Assembly: GCA_036383895.1 (NCBI GenBank)
Contig: DASVNK010000015.1
Coordinates: 140,693 to 204,692, forward strand
Direction of reading: 5' to 3'
Origin: DASVNK01 sp036383895
GTDB lineage: Bacteria > Verrucomicrobiota > Verrucomicrobiia > Limisphaerales > SXQI01
DNA length: 64,000 bases
The notes below the pieces were generated by a model. That model worked only from the letters and a program-made list of their open reading frames with translations, was not told the DNA's origin and searched no databases. Each line of letters begins with the position of its first letter. Position 1 is the stretch's first letter. Shown here one piece after another: positions 41,852-51,035 of this stretch. The position numbers and the translations under genes are program-made.

Positions 41852-43135
41852 ATGATCCGCCACTTTTCCCTACTTGCACTTGGATTATTCGTCGCCATCG
41901 CGCCCGCCGCGCCCGCTCCCACCTGGCCGGAATTCCGCGGCCCCACAGGGCAGGGGGTTGTCCCTTGGGAAGCGAAACTGCCGCTGACTTGGTCAGAGAC
42001 AGAGAACATCCGCTGGAAAGCTCCAATTCACGGCCGCGCGTGGTCGTCTCCGGTTTCCGACGGCAAACGCATCTGGCTGAGCACTGCGACGACGAACGGA
42101 ATGGAGTTGTCTGCCGTCTGCGTTGATTTTGAGAGCGGCAAGATTCTGCACGATAAAAAACTGTTCCATGTCGAAGCGCCGCAATACGCGCATCCTTTCA
42201 ATACGTACGCTTCGCCGACCCCGATCATCGATGGCGATCGTGTTTACATTACCTTCGGTTCACCCGGGACAGCTTGCCTCAATCTCGAATCCGGCAAGGT
42301 CATTTGGGAACGGACTGATCTCGAATGTAATCATTTTCGCGGAGCGGGTTCTTCCCCGATCATCTACAAAAACCTTCTCATCATGAATTTCGACGGGAGC
42401 GACCACCAATTCGTCATCGCTCTCGATAAGAACACTGGAAAAACAGTCTGGCGCACAAATCGTTCTCTCGACTTCAAGGACCTCACGTCCGAAGGCAAAC
42501 CTCAGGCTGATGGTGATTGGCGCAAAGGTTTTTCCACTCCGCTGGTCCATAATTTCGGCGCAGGCGATTTGTTAATCAGCCACGGTTCCAAAGCGGTCTA
42601 CGGCTACGAGCCATTGACTGGCAAAGAGTTCTGGTTCGTGGAGGAACAAAAAACCCATTCCGCAAGCGGCCGGCCGATCGTGGGGCACGGAATGATTTTC
42701 GTATCGATGGGGCACCCCAAGAGTGAGTTATGGGCGATCAAACCTGCCGGCAAAGGGAACGTCACCGAAAGCCACGTCGTATGGAAAGTGAAACGCAACG
42801 TCCCAACGCGCTCTTCGACGGTGCTCGGCGGCGATTTAATTTACATGGCGGACGACGGCGGAATCGCCAGTTGCCTCGAGGCGAAAACCGGCGAGTTCGT
42901 CTGGAACGAACGAATGGGTGGTAACTATTCGGCCGCGCCTATCCTGGCGGGTGACCGCGTCCACTTTTTCAGTGAGGATGGACGCACTTTTGTTTTGCAG
43001 GCGGGCCGCGAATTCAAAGTGCTTGCGACGAACAGACTCGGCGACGGATTCATGGCTACTCCGGCAGTCATTGGAAACGCTTTTCTCCTCCGCTCCCGCA
43101 CTCACCTTTACCGAGTCGAAGCGGGCGAGAACTAA
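41852..43135 (+). CDS. Exported PQQ-like beta-propeller protein
   Basis: 427 residues. Signal peptide MIRHFSLLALGLFVAIAPAAPA, then the typical verrucomicrobial/planctomycete start WPEFRGPTGQGV and repeated propeller blades: VSDGKRIWLSTATTNG, IIDGDRVYITFGSPGTACLNLESGKVIWERTDL, IALDKNTGKTVWRTNRS, ISHGSKAVYGYEPLTGKEFW, LIYMADDGGIASCLEAKTGEFVWNERMGGNYSAAPIL. Such proteins resemble BamB and PQQ dehydrogenases in fold; without a clear PQQ-site Asp/Glu set here, a scaffold or binding role is as likely as an oxidase. Periplasmic by signal peptide. Probably co-transcribed with the small membrane protein upstream. Confidence 0.88.
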   Translation: MIRHFSLLALGLFVAIAPAAPAPTWPEFRGPTGQGVVPWEAKLPLTWSETENIRWKAPIHGRAWSSPVSDGKRIWLSTATTNGMELSAVCVDFESGKILHDKKLFHVEAPQYAHPFNTYASPTPIIDGDRVYITFGSPGTACLNLESGKVIWERTDLECNHFRGAGSSPIIYKNLLIMNFDGSDHQFVIALDKNTGKTVWRTNRSLDFKDLTSEGKPQADGDWRKGFSTPLVHNFGAGDLLISHGSKAVYGYEPLTGKEFWFVEEQKTHSASGRPIVGHGMIFVSMGHPKSELWAIKPAGKGNVTESHVVWKVKRNVPTRSSTVLGGDLIYMADDGGIASCLEAKTGEFVWNERMGGNYSAAPILAGDRVHFFSEDGRTFVLQAGREFKVLATNRLGDGFMATPAVIGNAFLLRSRTHLYRVEAGEN

Positions 43136-43183
43136 GCAACCGCGACTGGAACAATTCGCGTTCGTGTATATCTTCTCCCCTGC

Positions 43184-43489
43184 ATGACAGTCGGTTCCAA
43201 AGTTGTTTGCATCGATGACAAGTTCCCGCTCGGGATCGAGAAGTTCTACACCGCGCTGCCGAAAGCCGGTGTCGTTTACGTCATCCGCGAAATGTCGGTT
43301 GGCATCAGCATTCAGGGTGAGGAAGGCGAAATCTGTGTCCTCCTGGTCGGCCTCAACAATCCGCGCTCGAACAAAGCTCCTTTTCCTGAGCGCGGCTTTA
43401 AAGCCGAGCGTTTCCGTCCTCTCGACGAATTGAAGGAGGAGAACGCCAAAAAAGAAACCGAAGGTGCCGGCGTCCTCGTCGAATCGTAA
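43184..43489 (+). CDS. Hypothetical protein, compact soluble domain
   Basis: 101 residues starting MTVGSKVVCIDDKFPLGIEKFYTALPKAGVVYVIRE. The beta-rich first half (VVCIDD, VVYVIREMSVG, ICVLLVGL) followed by ERGFKAERFRPLDE looks like small SH3-like/KOW-type domains seen as stand-alone proteins in many bacteria and phages, but I cannot name the family. The tail is Lys/Glu-rich. It stands alone between the propeller gene (48 bases) and ychF (95 bases). Confidence 0.7.
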   Translation: MTVGSKVVCIDDKFPLGIEKFYTALPKAGVVYVIREMSVGISIQGEEGEICVLLVGLNNPRSNKAPFPERGFKAERFRPLDELKEENAKKETEGAGVLVES

Positions 43490-43584
43490 CCCAGGCCTTG
43501 CCTGCTGATGCTGTGAGCTGATTCAATCTAATCGTGAAACCACTTGAGCGCACCCCCTCGCGCACTTAAGGTTCCCGCTCTTTT

Positions 43585-44688
43585 ATGCTGAAAGCTGGAA
43601 TTGTGGGCCTGCCGAATGTCGGTAAATCGACCTTGTTCAACGCTGTCACTCGCACGCGCAAGGCCGAGGCCGCCAATTATCCCTTTTGCACCATCGATCC
43701 CAATGTCGGTATCGTCACTGTTCCAGATTCGCGCCTCGAGGTCCTCGCCAAGATTGCCAAGACTCAGGTCATCATCCCCGCCGCGGTCGAATTCGTCGAC
43801 ATCGCCGGCCTCGTCAAAGGCGCTGCCCAGGGCGAAGGTCTCGGCAATAAGTTCCTCACTCACATTCGCGAAGTCGACGCTATCGTGCAGGTCGTTCGCT
43901 GCTTCGAAGACGAAAACATCCATCACGTTGCCGGTTCCGTGGATCCCGTCCGCGACATCGAAACCATCACGACCGAACTCGTGATGTCCGACCTTGAAGG
44001 GGTCCAAAAGAAAATCGAGCGCCTCGCCAAGGATGCCAAACGCGGTGACAAAGCAGCGATCGCCGAAACGGAAGTCCTGAAAAAGTTTGAGCCGCATTTA
44101 AATCAAGGCAAACCGGCTCTCCTCGTCGAACTCACCCCCGAGGAAAAAGAAATCGCGCGCGGTCTTTTCCTGCTTACGGACAAACCGACCATTTTCGCCG
44201 CGAACGTCAAAGAAACTGACCTGGCGAATGCCGACGCAAATCCTTACGTCCAGAAAGTCCGCGAATACGCGAAGGCACATCACTCTTGCGAGACAGTTGT
44301 CATCAGCGCGCAAATCGAAAGCGATTTGATCGATCTCTCGCCCGAAGAAGCGGCGCAATTCCTTAGCGAACTCGGCGTGAAAGAATCGGGTGTCGGCGCT
44401 CTCATTCGCGCGACTTACCATTTGCTTGGTCTGCGCACCTACTTCACCGCTGGCGAAAAGGAAGTCCGCGCCTGGACGATCCACGCGGGCGACACCGCAC
44501 CTAAAGCCGCCGGCGTTATTCATAGCGATTTCGAACGCGGTTTTATCAAAGCCGAAACCGTCGCCTACGACGCCCTCGTCGCCTGCGGTTCCGTCGCCGC
44601 CGCCCGTGATAAAGGCCTCTATCGCATGGAAGGCAAAGAATACATCGTCAAAGACGGCGATGTGCTGCTGTTTAAGTTTAACGTTTAG
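43585..44688 (+). CDS. ychF: Redox-regulated ATPase YchF (Obg-related P-loop NTPase)
   Basis: 367 residues, matching the conserved length. The G1 loop GLPNVGKST (8-16) is near the start MLKAGIVGLPNVGKSTLFN, G3 is DIAGLVKGAAQGEGLG, and the usual G4 NKxD is altered (AANVKETDL), which is what makes YchF prefer ATP. A coiled-coil insert (about 130-200) and C-terminal TGS domain (about 280-365, LRTYFTAGEKEVRAWTIHAGDTAPKAAGVIHSDFERGFIKAE) complete the protein. It binds ribosomes and influences the oxidative stress response. ATG 43585 is unambiguous. Confidence 0.96.
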   Translation: MLKAGIVGLPNVGKSTLFNAVTRTRKAEAANYPFCTIDPNVGIVTVPDSRLEVLAKIAKTQVIIPAAVEFVDIAGLVKGAAQGEGLGNKFLTHIREVDAIVQVVRCFEDENIHHVAGSVDPVRDIETITTELVMSDLEGVQKKIERLAKDAKRGDKAAIAETEVLKKFEPHLNQGKPALLVELTPEEKEIARGLFLLTDKPTIFAANVKETDLANADANPYVQKVREYAKAHHSCETVVISAQIESDLIDLSPEEAAQFLSELGVKESGVGALIRATYHLLGLRTYFTAGEKEVRAWTIHAGDTAPKAAGVIHSDFERGFIKAETVAYDALVACGSVAAARDKGLYRMEGKEYIVKDGDVLLFKFNV

Positions 44689-44707
44689 ATCGTTAAGAAA
44701 TACGATC

Positions 44708-44923
44708 ATGAGCACACGGCGGCCAACCGACGAGGAATTAGGTGGGATGACTGTGAACGAGCGACTCTTTGCACGCGGACTAATCGAGAAGTGGGACGAC
44801 GCCATACGACGGAGATCTCGATCGGAAATGATCGAAGTTCTTCGCGCTATCGCATTAACCGAAAACCAAGCTACCCAGACAGCTGACGCGGTTCTGAAGA
44901 ACCCGCAAGCCTACGGATTTTAG
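44708..44923 (+). CDS. Small hypothetical protein downstream of ychF
   Basis: 71 residues from ATG 44708, 19 bases after the ychF stop. Sequence begins MSTRRPTDEELGGMTVNERL and is acidic/basic alternating and helical, ending LKNPQAYGF. The pattern MTVNERLFARGLIEKWDDAIRRR resembles short stand-alone proteins found next to unrelated genes in several phyla; no function known. The frame is open further upstream inside ychF, but that is overlap. Confidence 0.6.
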   Translation: MSTRRPTDEELGGMTVNERLFARGLIEKWDDAIRRRSRSEMIEVLRAIALTENQATQTADAVLKNPQAYGF

Positions 44924-45111
44924 GGGCGTCAGATCGATCTAGCCGGCAAATGGCAAGGTATAGCACTGTAGTGTTGAACAAGATTAACGTCTGACCAACT
45001 CTTCTCTGCCGGAGCGGTCGGATACCCTTGGGGTATTCACCTCCCTGTCTCCACGTTTCCCTGCATGGTTAGTTGGAACCATGGAATGCTCGAATTCCAG
45101 GAGGAAACGTT

Positions 45112-46062
45112 ATGAGAGAGTCCTTCCTTTTAGCATCGCTCGCACTTAGCGTATCGATCTCCGCGCAAAGTCCAGGTCAATCAACCCAACCTCCTCCGCA
45201 ACCGCAGCCTATCGTTCAACCTGGTCAAACTTCTGCACCAGGCGCGCCCCCCTCTCCAGCCGGGACCGTTATTAAGGATTACCGTTACGAAGACCTTCCC
45301 CCGGCTGTCCAAAAAAAAGTTCAACTCCTGTCCAACGGCAGGAAGATTGCAGATATCGACCGCGAAACTCGTGCGGGTCACATTGTCTGGGAAATCGAGT
45401 TCCAGCAGGAAGGTCCGAATGACGAGGTTTACATCGACGTGAACGGTATTCTTATCCCCGAGCCCGGCCTCATCGACTTCACCATCACGCGTCCTCCTCC
45501 GCGCCCAGGCGATCCGATTGGCAGCGGTGCACCCGCCAGTGCGCAATCCGGCAGCAGCGCTTCTTCCAGGAGCCCGACCTGGGAGGAATTGCCCACCGGC
45601 GTCAAACAAATGGCAGCGCACTTTGGCGGCAAAGCGGGGATCGAAGATATCGATCGCGAAATCGAAGGGGGGCGCGAGGAATACGAAATCGAATTCCGCC
45701 GCGAAGGTCGGAACCTCGAAGTCCAGTTCCGTCCGGACGGCACGATCGTAGAGACGAATGATCCCGCCGTTGCTCCGGTAGGTGCAGCTTTGAACAACCC
45801 CGTGGCAACGGCCGCTGCCCCGACTGTCCCAGTTCAGCCGATTCAGCCGATTCCACCCGTTCAACCATCAGGAGGGGTTCCAACGATCCAACCAGTTCAA
45901 CCAATTCCGGAAGTTCCACCGGTCCAGGGAATCCAACCCATCCAGGGAGTTCAGCCAGTGCAGGGCATCCAACCTGTCCAACCGGTGCAACCAGTACGAC
46001 CAGTGCGACCGGCTCCGCAAGTACGGCCAGTTCGACCGGTTCAGCCCGTGCGCCCGATCTAG
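45112..46062 (+). CDS. Exported protein with two PepSY-like repeats and a Pro/Gln/Val-rich tail
   Basis: 316 residues from ATG 45112, with GGAGGAAACG just upstream. Signal peptide MRESFLLASLALSVSISAQ. Two related segments, about 59-121 (YEDLPPAVQKKVQLLSNGRKIADIDRET...WEIEFQ) and 157-220 (WEELPTGVKQMAAHFGGKAGIEDIDREI...YEIEFR), match the PepSY-like pattern LP..V......G..I.DID.E...G...YEIEF, so this is an internal duplication. Residues 240-316 are a low-complexity tail of VQPIQP, VQGIQP and VRPVRP units. A periplasmic or surface binding role is likely; no partner is evident. Confidence 0.8.
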   Translation: MRESFLLASLALSVSISAQSPGQSTQPPPQPQPIVQPGQTSAPGAPPSPAGTVIKDYRYEDLPPAVQKKVQLLSNGRKIADIDRETRAGHIVWEIEFQQEGPNDEVYIDVNGILIPEPGLIDFTITRPPPRPGDPIGSGAPASAQSGSSASSRSPTWEELPTGVKQMAAHFGGKAGIEDIDREIEGGREEYEIEFRREGRNLEVQFRPDGTIVETNDPAVAPVGAALNNPVATAAAPTVPVQPIQPIPPVQPSGGVPTIQPVQPIPEVPPVQGIQPIQGVQPVQGIQPVQPVQPVRPVRPAPQVRPVRPVQPVRPI

Positions 46063-46196
46063 TAAATCTCTTCGCTTTCGACGCTGAGACTCCCGGGCAG
46101 TGCCTCACGCGCCTGATTACTATCATCAGCGATTGGACTTTCTTCTGCGAACCTTTTTGGGGGTGTGACCGTAGAACAGGAAACAACGGAACACGT

Positions 46197-47015
46197 ATGA
46201 AATTCAGCAGATCGATTTTACCAGCGGCGGCTTCTTTCTGTGCGCTCGGATTCAGCGCGCATCTTCTTTTCGCGCAAGAGGAAGCTCCTTCAAAACCGAC
46301 CGTCACGTTGACTCCGCCGAACGTCGAAGTGGAAAACGACGCCGCCATCGAAGCGGGTGAAGACAAACTTGAACTGCGTTCAGGCAAGGCCCGCATTGCC
46401 GGGCCACCGGGAGTGATCATCGCCGCGCCGGATGAAGAGATAATTCTGGAATCCAAGCCAAGGAAAGTTGCGCAACCGGTTGGTGTGAAACCTCCGAAAG
46501 CTGAGAAGAAGGTGCGTATCGTTAAAATGGGCGAAGGGGAGGATGCTCTTGAACGCCGCCTTGAACGTCTGGAACAGAAACTCGAAGCGCTCGCAGACAA
46601 TGACCGGATGTTGCGGAAGCAAAGCCTGGCGCTCAACGAGAAGCAATTGGCGAAGATTCAGGGCGACATTGATCGTGCGACTCGCGAAGCCGATGTCGCC
46701 GTCCGGCGGTTCAAGTTCCACCCAGGTGAGCAAAACGACTTTGTTTTCGAGCATAAAATCGCAATTGCCGGCGATGCGAGGAGCCAGCGAAAAGCGCTTG
46801 AGGCGCAACGCAAGGCTCTTGAGAAACAGCTGGAATCAATCAATCAGCGACTCGAGGCCATTGAGGAGAATGACACCGAAGGTGACGAGGATAGATCGGG
46901 AGGCAGCGGTGGTGTAATCGAATTTAAGAATGATAACGCGCCTGGCAGGAAGGGTGATGATGCGCCTGGCAGGAAAGACAGTGCTCCCGCGCTTCCGCCA
47001 GATTCAGCTCCTTAA
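46197..47015 (+). CDS. Exported coiled-coil protein
   Basis: 272 residues; ATG 46197 preceded by AGGAAACAACGG. Signal peptide MKFSRSILPAAASFCALGFS(AHLLFA). The middle (about 118-225) is a strong coiled coil (ERRLERLEQKLEALADNDRM, KALEAQRKALEKQLESINQR). The first part has GPPGVIIAAPDEEIILES, and the tail is acidic/Gly-rich with two repeats of APGRKGDD/APGRKDSAP. No family recalled. It follows the PepSY-like gene by 134 bases with no obvious terminator between, so the two exported proteins may be co-expressed. Confidence 0.75.
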   Translation: MKFSRSILPAAASFCALGFSAHLLFAQEEAPSKPTVTLTPPNVEVENDAAIEAGEDKLELRSGKARIAGPPGVIIAAPDEEIILESKPRKVAQPVGVKPPKAEKKVRIVKMGEGEDALERRLERLEQKLEALADNDRMLRKQSLALNEKQLAKIQGDIDRATREADVAVRRFKFHPGEQNDFVFEHKIAIAGDARSQRKALEAQRKALEKQLESINQRLEAIEENDTEGDEDRSGGSGGVIEFKNDNAPGRKGDDAPGRKDSAPALPPDSAP

Positions 47016-47109
47016 TTCATTTTGAAGAGCGGCGATGCGCCACAGCTTTGCCGCTTCGCGGTCTTGTTGACACCTCGCGGCGGCAATCCTACCGTTTGCG
47101 AGCTTTTTT

Positions 47110-47988
47110 ATGACCGCGCTTCAGGATTCGCTGAACGAGATTATTCGCCGAACGTCCGCCGAAATTCCCGGGGACGTTCACGAGGCGATTCTCAAATCGC
47201 TGGAGAATGAAAAGAAGGGCACCATCGCAGAATCGGCGCTCAAGATTATTGAGCGCAACATCGAACTCGCCAAACAGAAGTCGCAACCGATCTGCCAGGA
47301 TACCGGCAGCATCATTTTTTACGTCGATTGTCCGGTCGGTTTCGATCAGCTCGCATTCGAAGACGCAGCGCGCAGTGCCGTTCGAGAGGCGACGAAAAAA
47401 GGTTATCTTCGCCAAAACTCCGTCGATTCACTGACCGGTGGGAACGACGGCACAAATGTCGGCCCCGGTTCGCCAGTTGTTCATTTTCATCAGCATCGCT
47501 CGTCGGAAATCTCAGTGCGCCTCGTCTTAAAGGGTGGCGGATGCGAGAACGTCGGAGCGCAATATTCGCTTCCGAACGAGAAGCTGAAGGCGAATCGGGA
47601 CCTGGACGGCTGCCGCAAAGTGATTTTGGACGCCGTGCTCCAGGCGCAAGGCAAAGGCTGCGGTCCCGGCATTCTCGGCGTGTGCATCGGCGGCGATCGC
47701 TCCACCGGCTACGAATTCTCGAAGCAACAATTTCTCCGTACGCTGAACGACAACAATCCAAAGGAAGAACTCGCCAAACTGGAACACGACGTCTTGAACA
47801 CCGCCAATGAACTCGGCATCGGCCCCATGGGCTTCGGCGGTAAAACAACTTTGCTCGGAGTAAAAATCTGCGCCGCCAACCGCCTGCCCGCCTCGTTTTT
47901 CGTCAGCGTCAGCTACATGTGTTGGGCTTACCGGCGACAAGGCGCGACCTTGAAAGCCACCGGCGAAATCCAGAATTGGCTCTACTAA
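47110..47988 (+). CDS. Class I fumarate hydratase, alpha subunit (4Fe-4S)
   Basis: Oxygen-sensitive fumarase or L-tartrate dehydratase-type enzyme, alpha part. 292 residues. The cluster ligands are visible: PICQDTGSI (C62), GGGCENVGAQYSL and GCGPGILGVCIGGDRSTGYEFSK. Other conserved pieces are GGNDGTNVGPGSPVVHFHQ and KTTLLGVKICAANRLPASFFVSVSYMCWA. In many bacteria alpha and beta are fused into one protein; here they are separate, as in archaea and thermophiles. The beta gene starts one base after this stop. With the partner it hydrates fumarate to malate in the TCA cycle; a tartrate role cannot be excluded from sequence. Confidence 0.93.
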   Translation: MTALQDSLNEIIRRTSAEIPGDVHEAILKSLENEKKGTIAESALKIIERNIELAKQKSQPICQDTGSIIFYVDCPVGFDQLAFEDAARSAVREATKKGYLRQNSVDSLTGGNDGTNVGPGSPVVHFHQHRSSEISVRLVLKGGGCENVGAQYSLPNEKLKANRDLDGCRKVILDAVLQAQGKGCGPGILGVCIGGDRSTGYEFSKQQFLRTLNDNNPKEELAKLEHDVLNTANELGIGPMGFGGKTTLLGVKICAANRLPASFFVSVSYMCWAYRRQGATLKATGEIQNWLY

Positions 47989-47989
47989 A

Positions 47990-48565
47990 ATGATCCCGCT
48001 CCTACTTCCATTCACCGAGCAAAAAATTCGCGCACTCAAGGTCGGCGACGAAGTTGAGATCAGCGGTATTGTTTTCACCGGCCGCGACGTCGTTCACAAA
48101 TACCTGCACGAAGGCGGGCGACTCCCGCCCGAGGTGAACCTGCGCGAGGGCATCATCTATCACTGCGGTCCCGTCGTCGTGAAGGACGCCAATGGTGAAT
48201 GGAAAGTCACCGCCGCCGGGCCTACCACCTCGATTCGTGAGGAGCCTTACCAATGGCAGATCATTCGCGATTTCGGCATCCGCGGCGTGATCGGCAAAGG
48301 GGGCATGGGCAACAAAACACTCGAAGCCTGCCAACAACACGGCTGCGTTTATTTCCACGGCGTCGGCGGCGCAGCGCAGGTTCTCGCCGAATGTGTGAAA
48401 AAAGTCCGTAACGTCTACTTCCTCAAAGAATTCGGCTCTCCCGAAGCGATCTGGGAATTGGAAGTCGAGCGCTTTCCTGTGGTCGTGACGATGGATTCGC
48501 ACGGACGCTCGCTGCACAATGAAGTCTTCGCCCATAGCCAATCCGAGTTAGCTAAACATATCTAG
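47990..48565 (+). CDS. Class I fumarate hydratase, beta subunit
   Basis: 191 residues beginning MIPLLLPFTEQKIRALKVGD, one base after the alpha stop. Conserved blocks: SGIVFTGRDVVHKYLHEGG, IYHCGPVV, AAGPTTSIREEPYQ, IGKGGMGNKTLEACQQHGCVYFHGVGGAAQVLAECVK and VTMDSHGRSLH, the last carrying the S/H residues of the active-site region. The protein supplies the C-terminal swivel domain of the dimeric enzyme. Directly coupled to the alpha gene, which supports a functional two-subunit fumarase. Confidence 0.93.
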   Translation: MIPLLLPFTEQKIRALKVGDEVEISGIVFTGRDVVHKYLHEGGRLPPEVNLREGIIYHCGPVVVKDANGEWKVTAAGPTTSIREEPYQWQIIRDFGIRGVIGKGGMGNKTLEACQQHGCVYFHGVGGAAQVLAECVKKVRNVYFLKEFGSPEAIWELEVERFPVVVTMDSHGRSLHNEVFAHSQSELAKHI

Positions 48566-48726
48566 CAGCGACACGGGCTAGCTGCTGCCGCACTCTCTTT
48601 TTGACAGCAGCAGCGCTGATGATACGGTGCCTCACCAAACCGCGTGGCAGTAGCCCCATTTTGCCTGGAGACGTGTCGTCTTAATTTTGGCGGGCGAAAC
48701 CACCAACTGAACCGTAACTGTAAGCT

Positions 48727-50301
48727 ATGACCAGGATTCCTGTTGCGAAGCGCGTTATTCGAGCGCTTCTTCTTACCGCTGCAACCTTCGCAGCCACATT
48801 CACTCAGGCGCAAACGCCTGACTTCATCGTCAACAACTTCGATACCGAAGACGAGGCTGCGGCATGGAGTCGCTGGTGGGGCGCCGCGGAGCAGACCTAT
48901 TCGTTCGATCCCACTGTGGATGCCAACAACAACGCCGCTTCCGGATCATTGAAAGTGTCAGTGGAATTCGATCGCGCTGCTTACGGCGGCGACAACCAGT
49001 TTGCGACCCAAGGTGCATTCCCGGAGAACGCGACAGTCGACGGTTCGCAATACACCAACCTCGTTTTTGATCTTCGCTGGGATCCGGCCTCGCCGAAACG
49101 GGCGGGCGGCGATTTCGGATTTCTTGAAATCGGTTTCCGCAAGGCCGACTTCAGCCAACTTTGGCTACCTTCACTGACGGTTCCGGCGACGGCGGCTGAC
49201 GGGTGGATACGAGTGACATTGCCGATCAATCCAGGTGCGGCCGGAGTGGATCAACTCACCGGCATCGCCTTGAAGATGTGGTCCGGTGATGCGAACACCG
49301 GCTTCATCGGCACATCTACTTTTTGGATCGATAATGTTCGTCTGGAAGGCCGGGAGGACACGACCATCCCGCAGCCGACTCTTTTCATTGATGAAGCCGG
49401 TGCGGGCCTCGAAGTTTTTGCCAGCGCCAGCGGGCAATATCAGCGGCAAAACATTCGCACCGTTGATACATCACAGTCGTGGGTGGGCGCTTCGGGTCCG
49501 GTGACCTATTCCTTTACGATCGCCGATTATCCAGATGCAACGCACAATGGTTTTCAGACGCATCTATTTCTTGTGCCGGGCGACAATATTCCGACGTTTG
49601 AGACGAGCCCGGATTGGAACCAGCCGAACCTGATCTTCCTTGATCTGCAAAATAGCGCGGACGGCGGCGCCTTTGCGACGTTCCGTCACAAAACGAACAG
49701 CCCGAACGGCAATGCGATGATCTACAACGCGAATCCGACCAATGGACCGGTGGGCGCGCTCGCTGGTATTGGCGCGACGGATATCCGCGGCACCTGGAGC
49801 CTCACATTCAGCAACGACACCAGCGTGACCATCACGACGCCGCAAGGCACGAGCACGAACTTCACGATCTCCGCTGAAACGGCCGCGCTTTTCGCAAACC
49901 CGATGTATGCGTATTTAGGCATTCAGCCGAACCGAATTGAAAACCTGGGGCAATCGGCGCGCTTCACGAGTTTCAACATCACTGGCACAACCACTCCAAT
50001 TACCGAGAACTTCGTTGGGGTCGTTCCGGAAGAAACACCGGACGCTGCGCCGAACCTCGATCCGGCGATTTGGCTGCGCGTTGCAGAAAATGCCGCCGGC
50101 GTGACGCTGGTGCCAACGAACTCTACGTATATAATCTCGTGGACTGTTCCGGCGGTCGGATTCAATCTGCAGCACAGCGCATCGTTGTCGCCGCAGCTGT
50201 GGGAAGACGTAACGACGCCAACCGTTCAGATCGGAGATCGCGTGCGCACGACGCTCTCGACGAGCGGCCAGACTGGCTTCTTCCGCCTCATCAAACCGTA
50301 G
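48727..50301 (+). CDS. Secreted carbohydrate-binding-like protein with FYR-type C-terminus
   Basis: 524 residues. Signal MTRIPVAKRVIRALLLTAATFAATFTQAQ. The N-terminal 200 residues have a jelly-roll, CBM11/galactose-binding-like look: NNFDTEDEAAAWSRWW, GSLKVSVEFD, YTNLVFDLRWDPASP and DGWIRVTLPINPGAAGVDQLTGIALKMW, ending STFWIDNVRLEG. The middle (about 215-420) is a second beta domain with GPVTYSFTIADYP and ATFRHKTNSPNGNAMIY. The last 60 residues carry the shared module (NLQHSASLSPQLWEDV...FFRLIKP). Not assigned to a named family; extracellular polysaccharide binding is likely. Confidence 0.8.
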   Translation: MTRIPVAKRVIRALLLTAATFAATFTQAQTPDFIVNNFDTEDEAAAWSRWWGAAEQTYSFDPTVDANNNAASGSLKVSVEFDRAAYGGDNQFATQGAFPENATVDGSQYTNLVFDLRWDPASPKRAGGDFGFLEIGFRKADFSQLWLPSLTVPATAADGWIRVTLPINPGAAGVDQLTGIALKMWSGDANTGFIGTSTFWIDNVRLEGREDTTIPQPTLFIDEAGAGLEVFASASGQYQRQNIRTVDTSQSWVGASGPVTYSFTIADYPDATHNGFQTHLFLVPGDNIPTFETSPDWNQPNLIFLDLQNSADGGAFATFRHKTNSPNGNAMIYNANPTNGPVGALAGIGATDIRGTWSLTFSNDTSVTITTPQGTSTNFTISAETAALFANPMYAYLGIQPNRIENLGQSARFTSFNITGTTTPITENFVGVVPEETPDAAPNLDPAIWLRVAENAAGVTLVPTNSTYIISWTVPAVGFNLQHSASLSPQLWEDVTTPTVQIGDRVRTTLSTSGQTGFFRLIKP

Positions 50302-50324
50302 ACAACTTGGTTATCTGAATTGCG

Positions 50325-50355
50325 AAGGCCGGAGCGAACCTCCGGCCTTTTTATT
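50325..50355 (+). terminator. Rho-independent terminator after the secreted protein gene
   Basis: 10-bp stem AAGGCCGGAG / CTCCGGCCTT, loop CGAAC, followed by TTTATTTT. Starts 24 bases after the stop codon. Confidence 0.9.
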
Positions 50356-50423
50356 TTCACTGCGTTTGCAGAGGCGCATCATTTTATTTGCCGAGGCTCC
50401 CTGTCATCCGCAGAAATGTGCCG

Positions 50424-50999
50424 ATGCGAATCGGTCTTTACGGCGGATCATTTGATCCAGTGCACATCGGCCACCTGCTCGTCGCGCAAGCCGCGCACGA
50501 AGAGGTTGGACTGGATCGCATCTATTTCATTCCAGCCGCTCAATCGCCGTTCAAACTCAACCGCATTCTCACGCCGGATCATCTGCGTCTTCAAATGCTG
50601 CGCCGCGCTCTTGCTGGAGTCACTTACGCAGAAGTCGATTCACAAGAACTTGATCGCGGTGGGATCTCTTACAGCATCGAAACTGTTCGCAGCTACGCCG
50701 CCCAATTTTCTTCCGCCGAGCTGTTTTACCTCATCGGCGCGGATCACGTGGCGCAGCTTCCGAAATGGCGCGAGGCACGTGAGCTCGCCGAACGCGTGAC
50801 TTTCCTCATCATCCCCCGCCCGGGCGAACCCGCCGCAAAGCCAGTCCCGCCCTTCCGTTCGCAACAGCTCGCAGGCTTTCCGATCGGCCTATCCGCTTCG
50901 CAGATTCGGGAGCGGGTGCGTCAGAAATTACCTGTGGAGCTACTGGTGGGTGCGCCCGTGGCCGAAACCATCCGCCATAATGATCTTTATCTTTCCTGA
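50424..50999 (+). CDS. nadD: Nicotinate-nucleotide adenylyltransferase
   Basis: Converts nicotinate mononucleotide plus ATP to deamido-NAD. 191 residues from ATG 50424 (MRIGLYGGSFDPVHIGHLL); an upstream in-frame start at 50388 adds residues before the conserved N-terminus. The nucleotidyltransferase motif GGSFDPVHIGH is complete, FIPAAQSPFK binds the phosphate, and the late motif FPIGLSASQIRERVR is the ISSTxIR equivalent. LIGADHVAQLPKWRE is also conserved. Typically followed by rsfS in bacteria, as here 36 bases later. Confidence 0.96.
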   Translation: MRIGLYGGSFDPVHIGHLLVAQAAHEEVGLDRIYFIPAAQSPFKLNRILTPDHLRLQMLRRALAGVTYAEVDSQELDRGGISYSIETVRSYAAQFSSAELFYLIGADHVAQLPKWREARELAERVTFLIIPRPGEPAAKPVPPFRSQQLAGFPIGLSASQIRERVRQKLPVELLVGAPVAETIRHNDLYLS

Positions 51000-51035
51000 A
51001 AAACAGGCACTGTAAGTCAGAGAGAAATAGAAAGA

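Noticed and set aside
44952..44968. TGGCAAGGTATAGCACT as a sigma-54 promoter of the PepSY-like gene
   Set aside because: GG and GC are separated by 9 bases instead of the required 10, and the motif is otherwise weak.
45602..46636. 344-codon minus-strand frame
   Set aside because: Spans two oppositely oriented genes with signal peptides and ribosome sites; low-complexity Leu/Val/Glu composition reflects the VQP/VRP repeats.
48566..48726. Possible riboswitch or RNA between fumarase and the secreted protein
   Set aside because: Only a short GCAGC/GCTGC pairing is visible and no known aptamer core was recognised.
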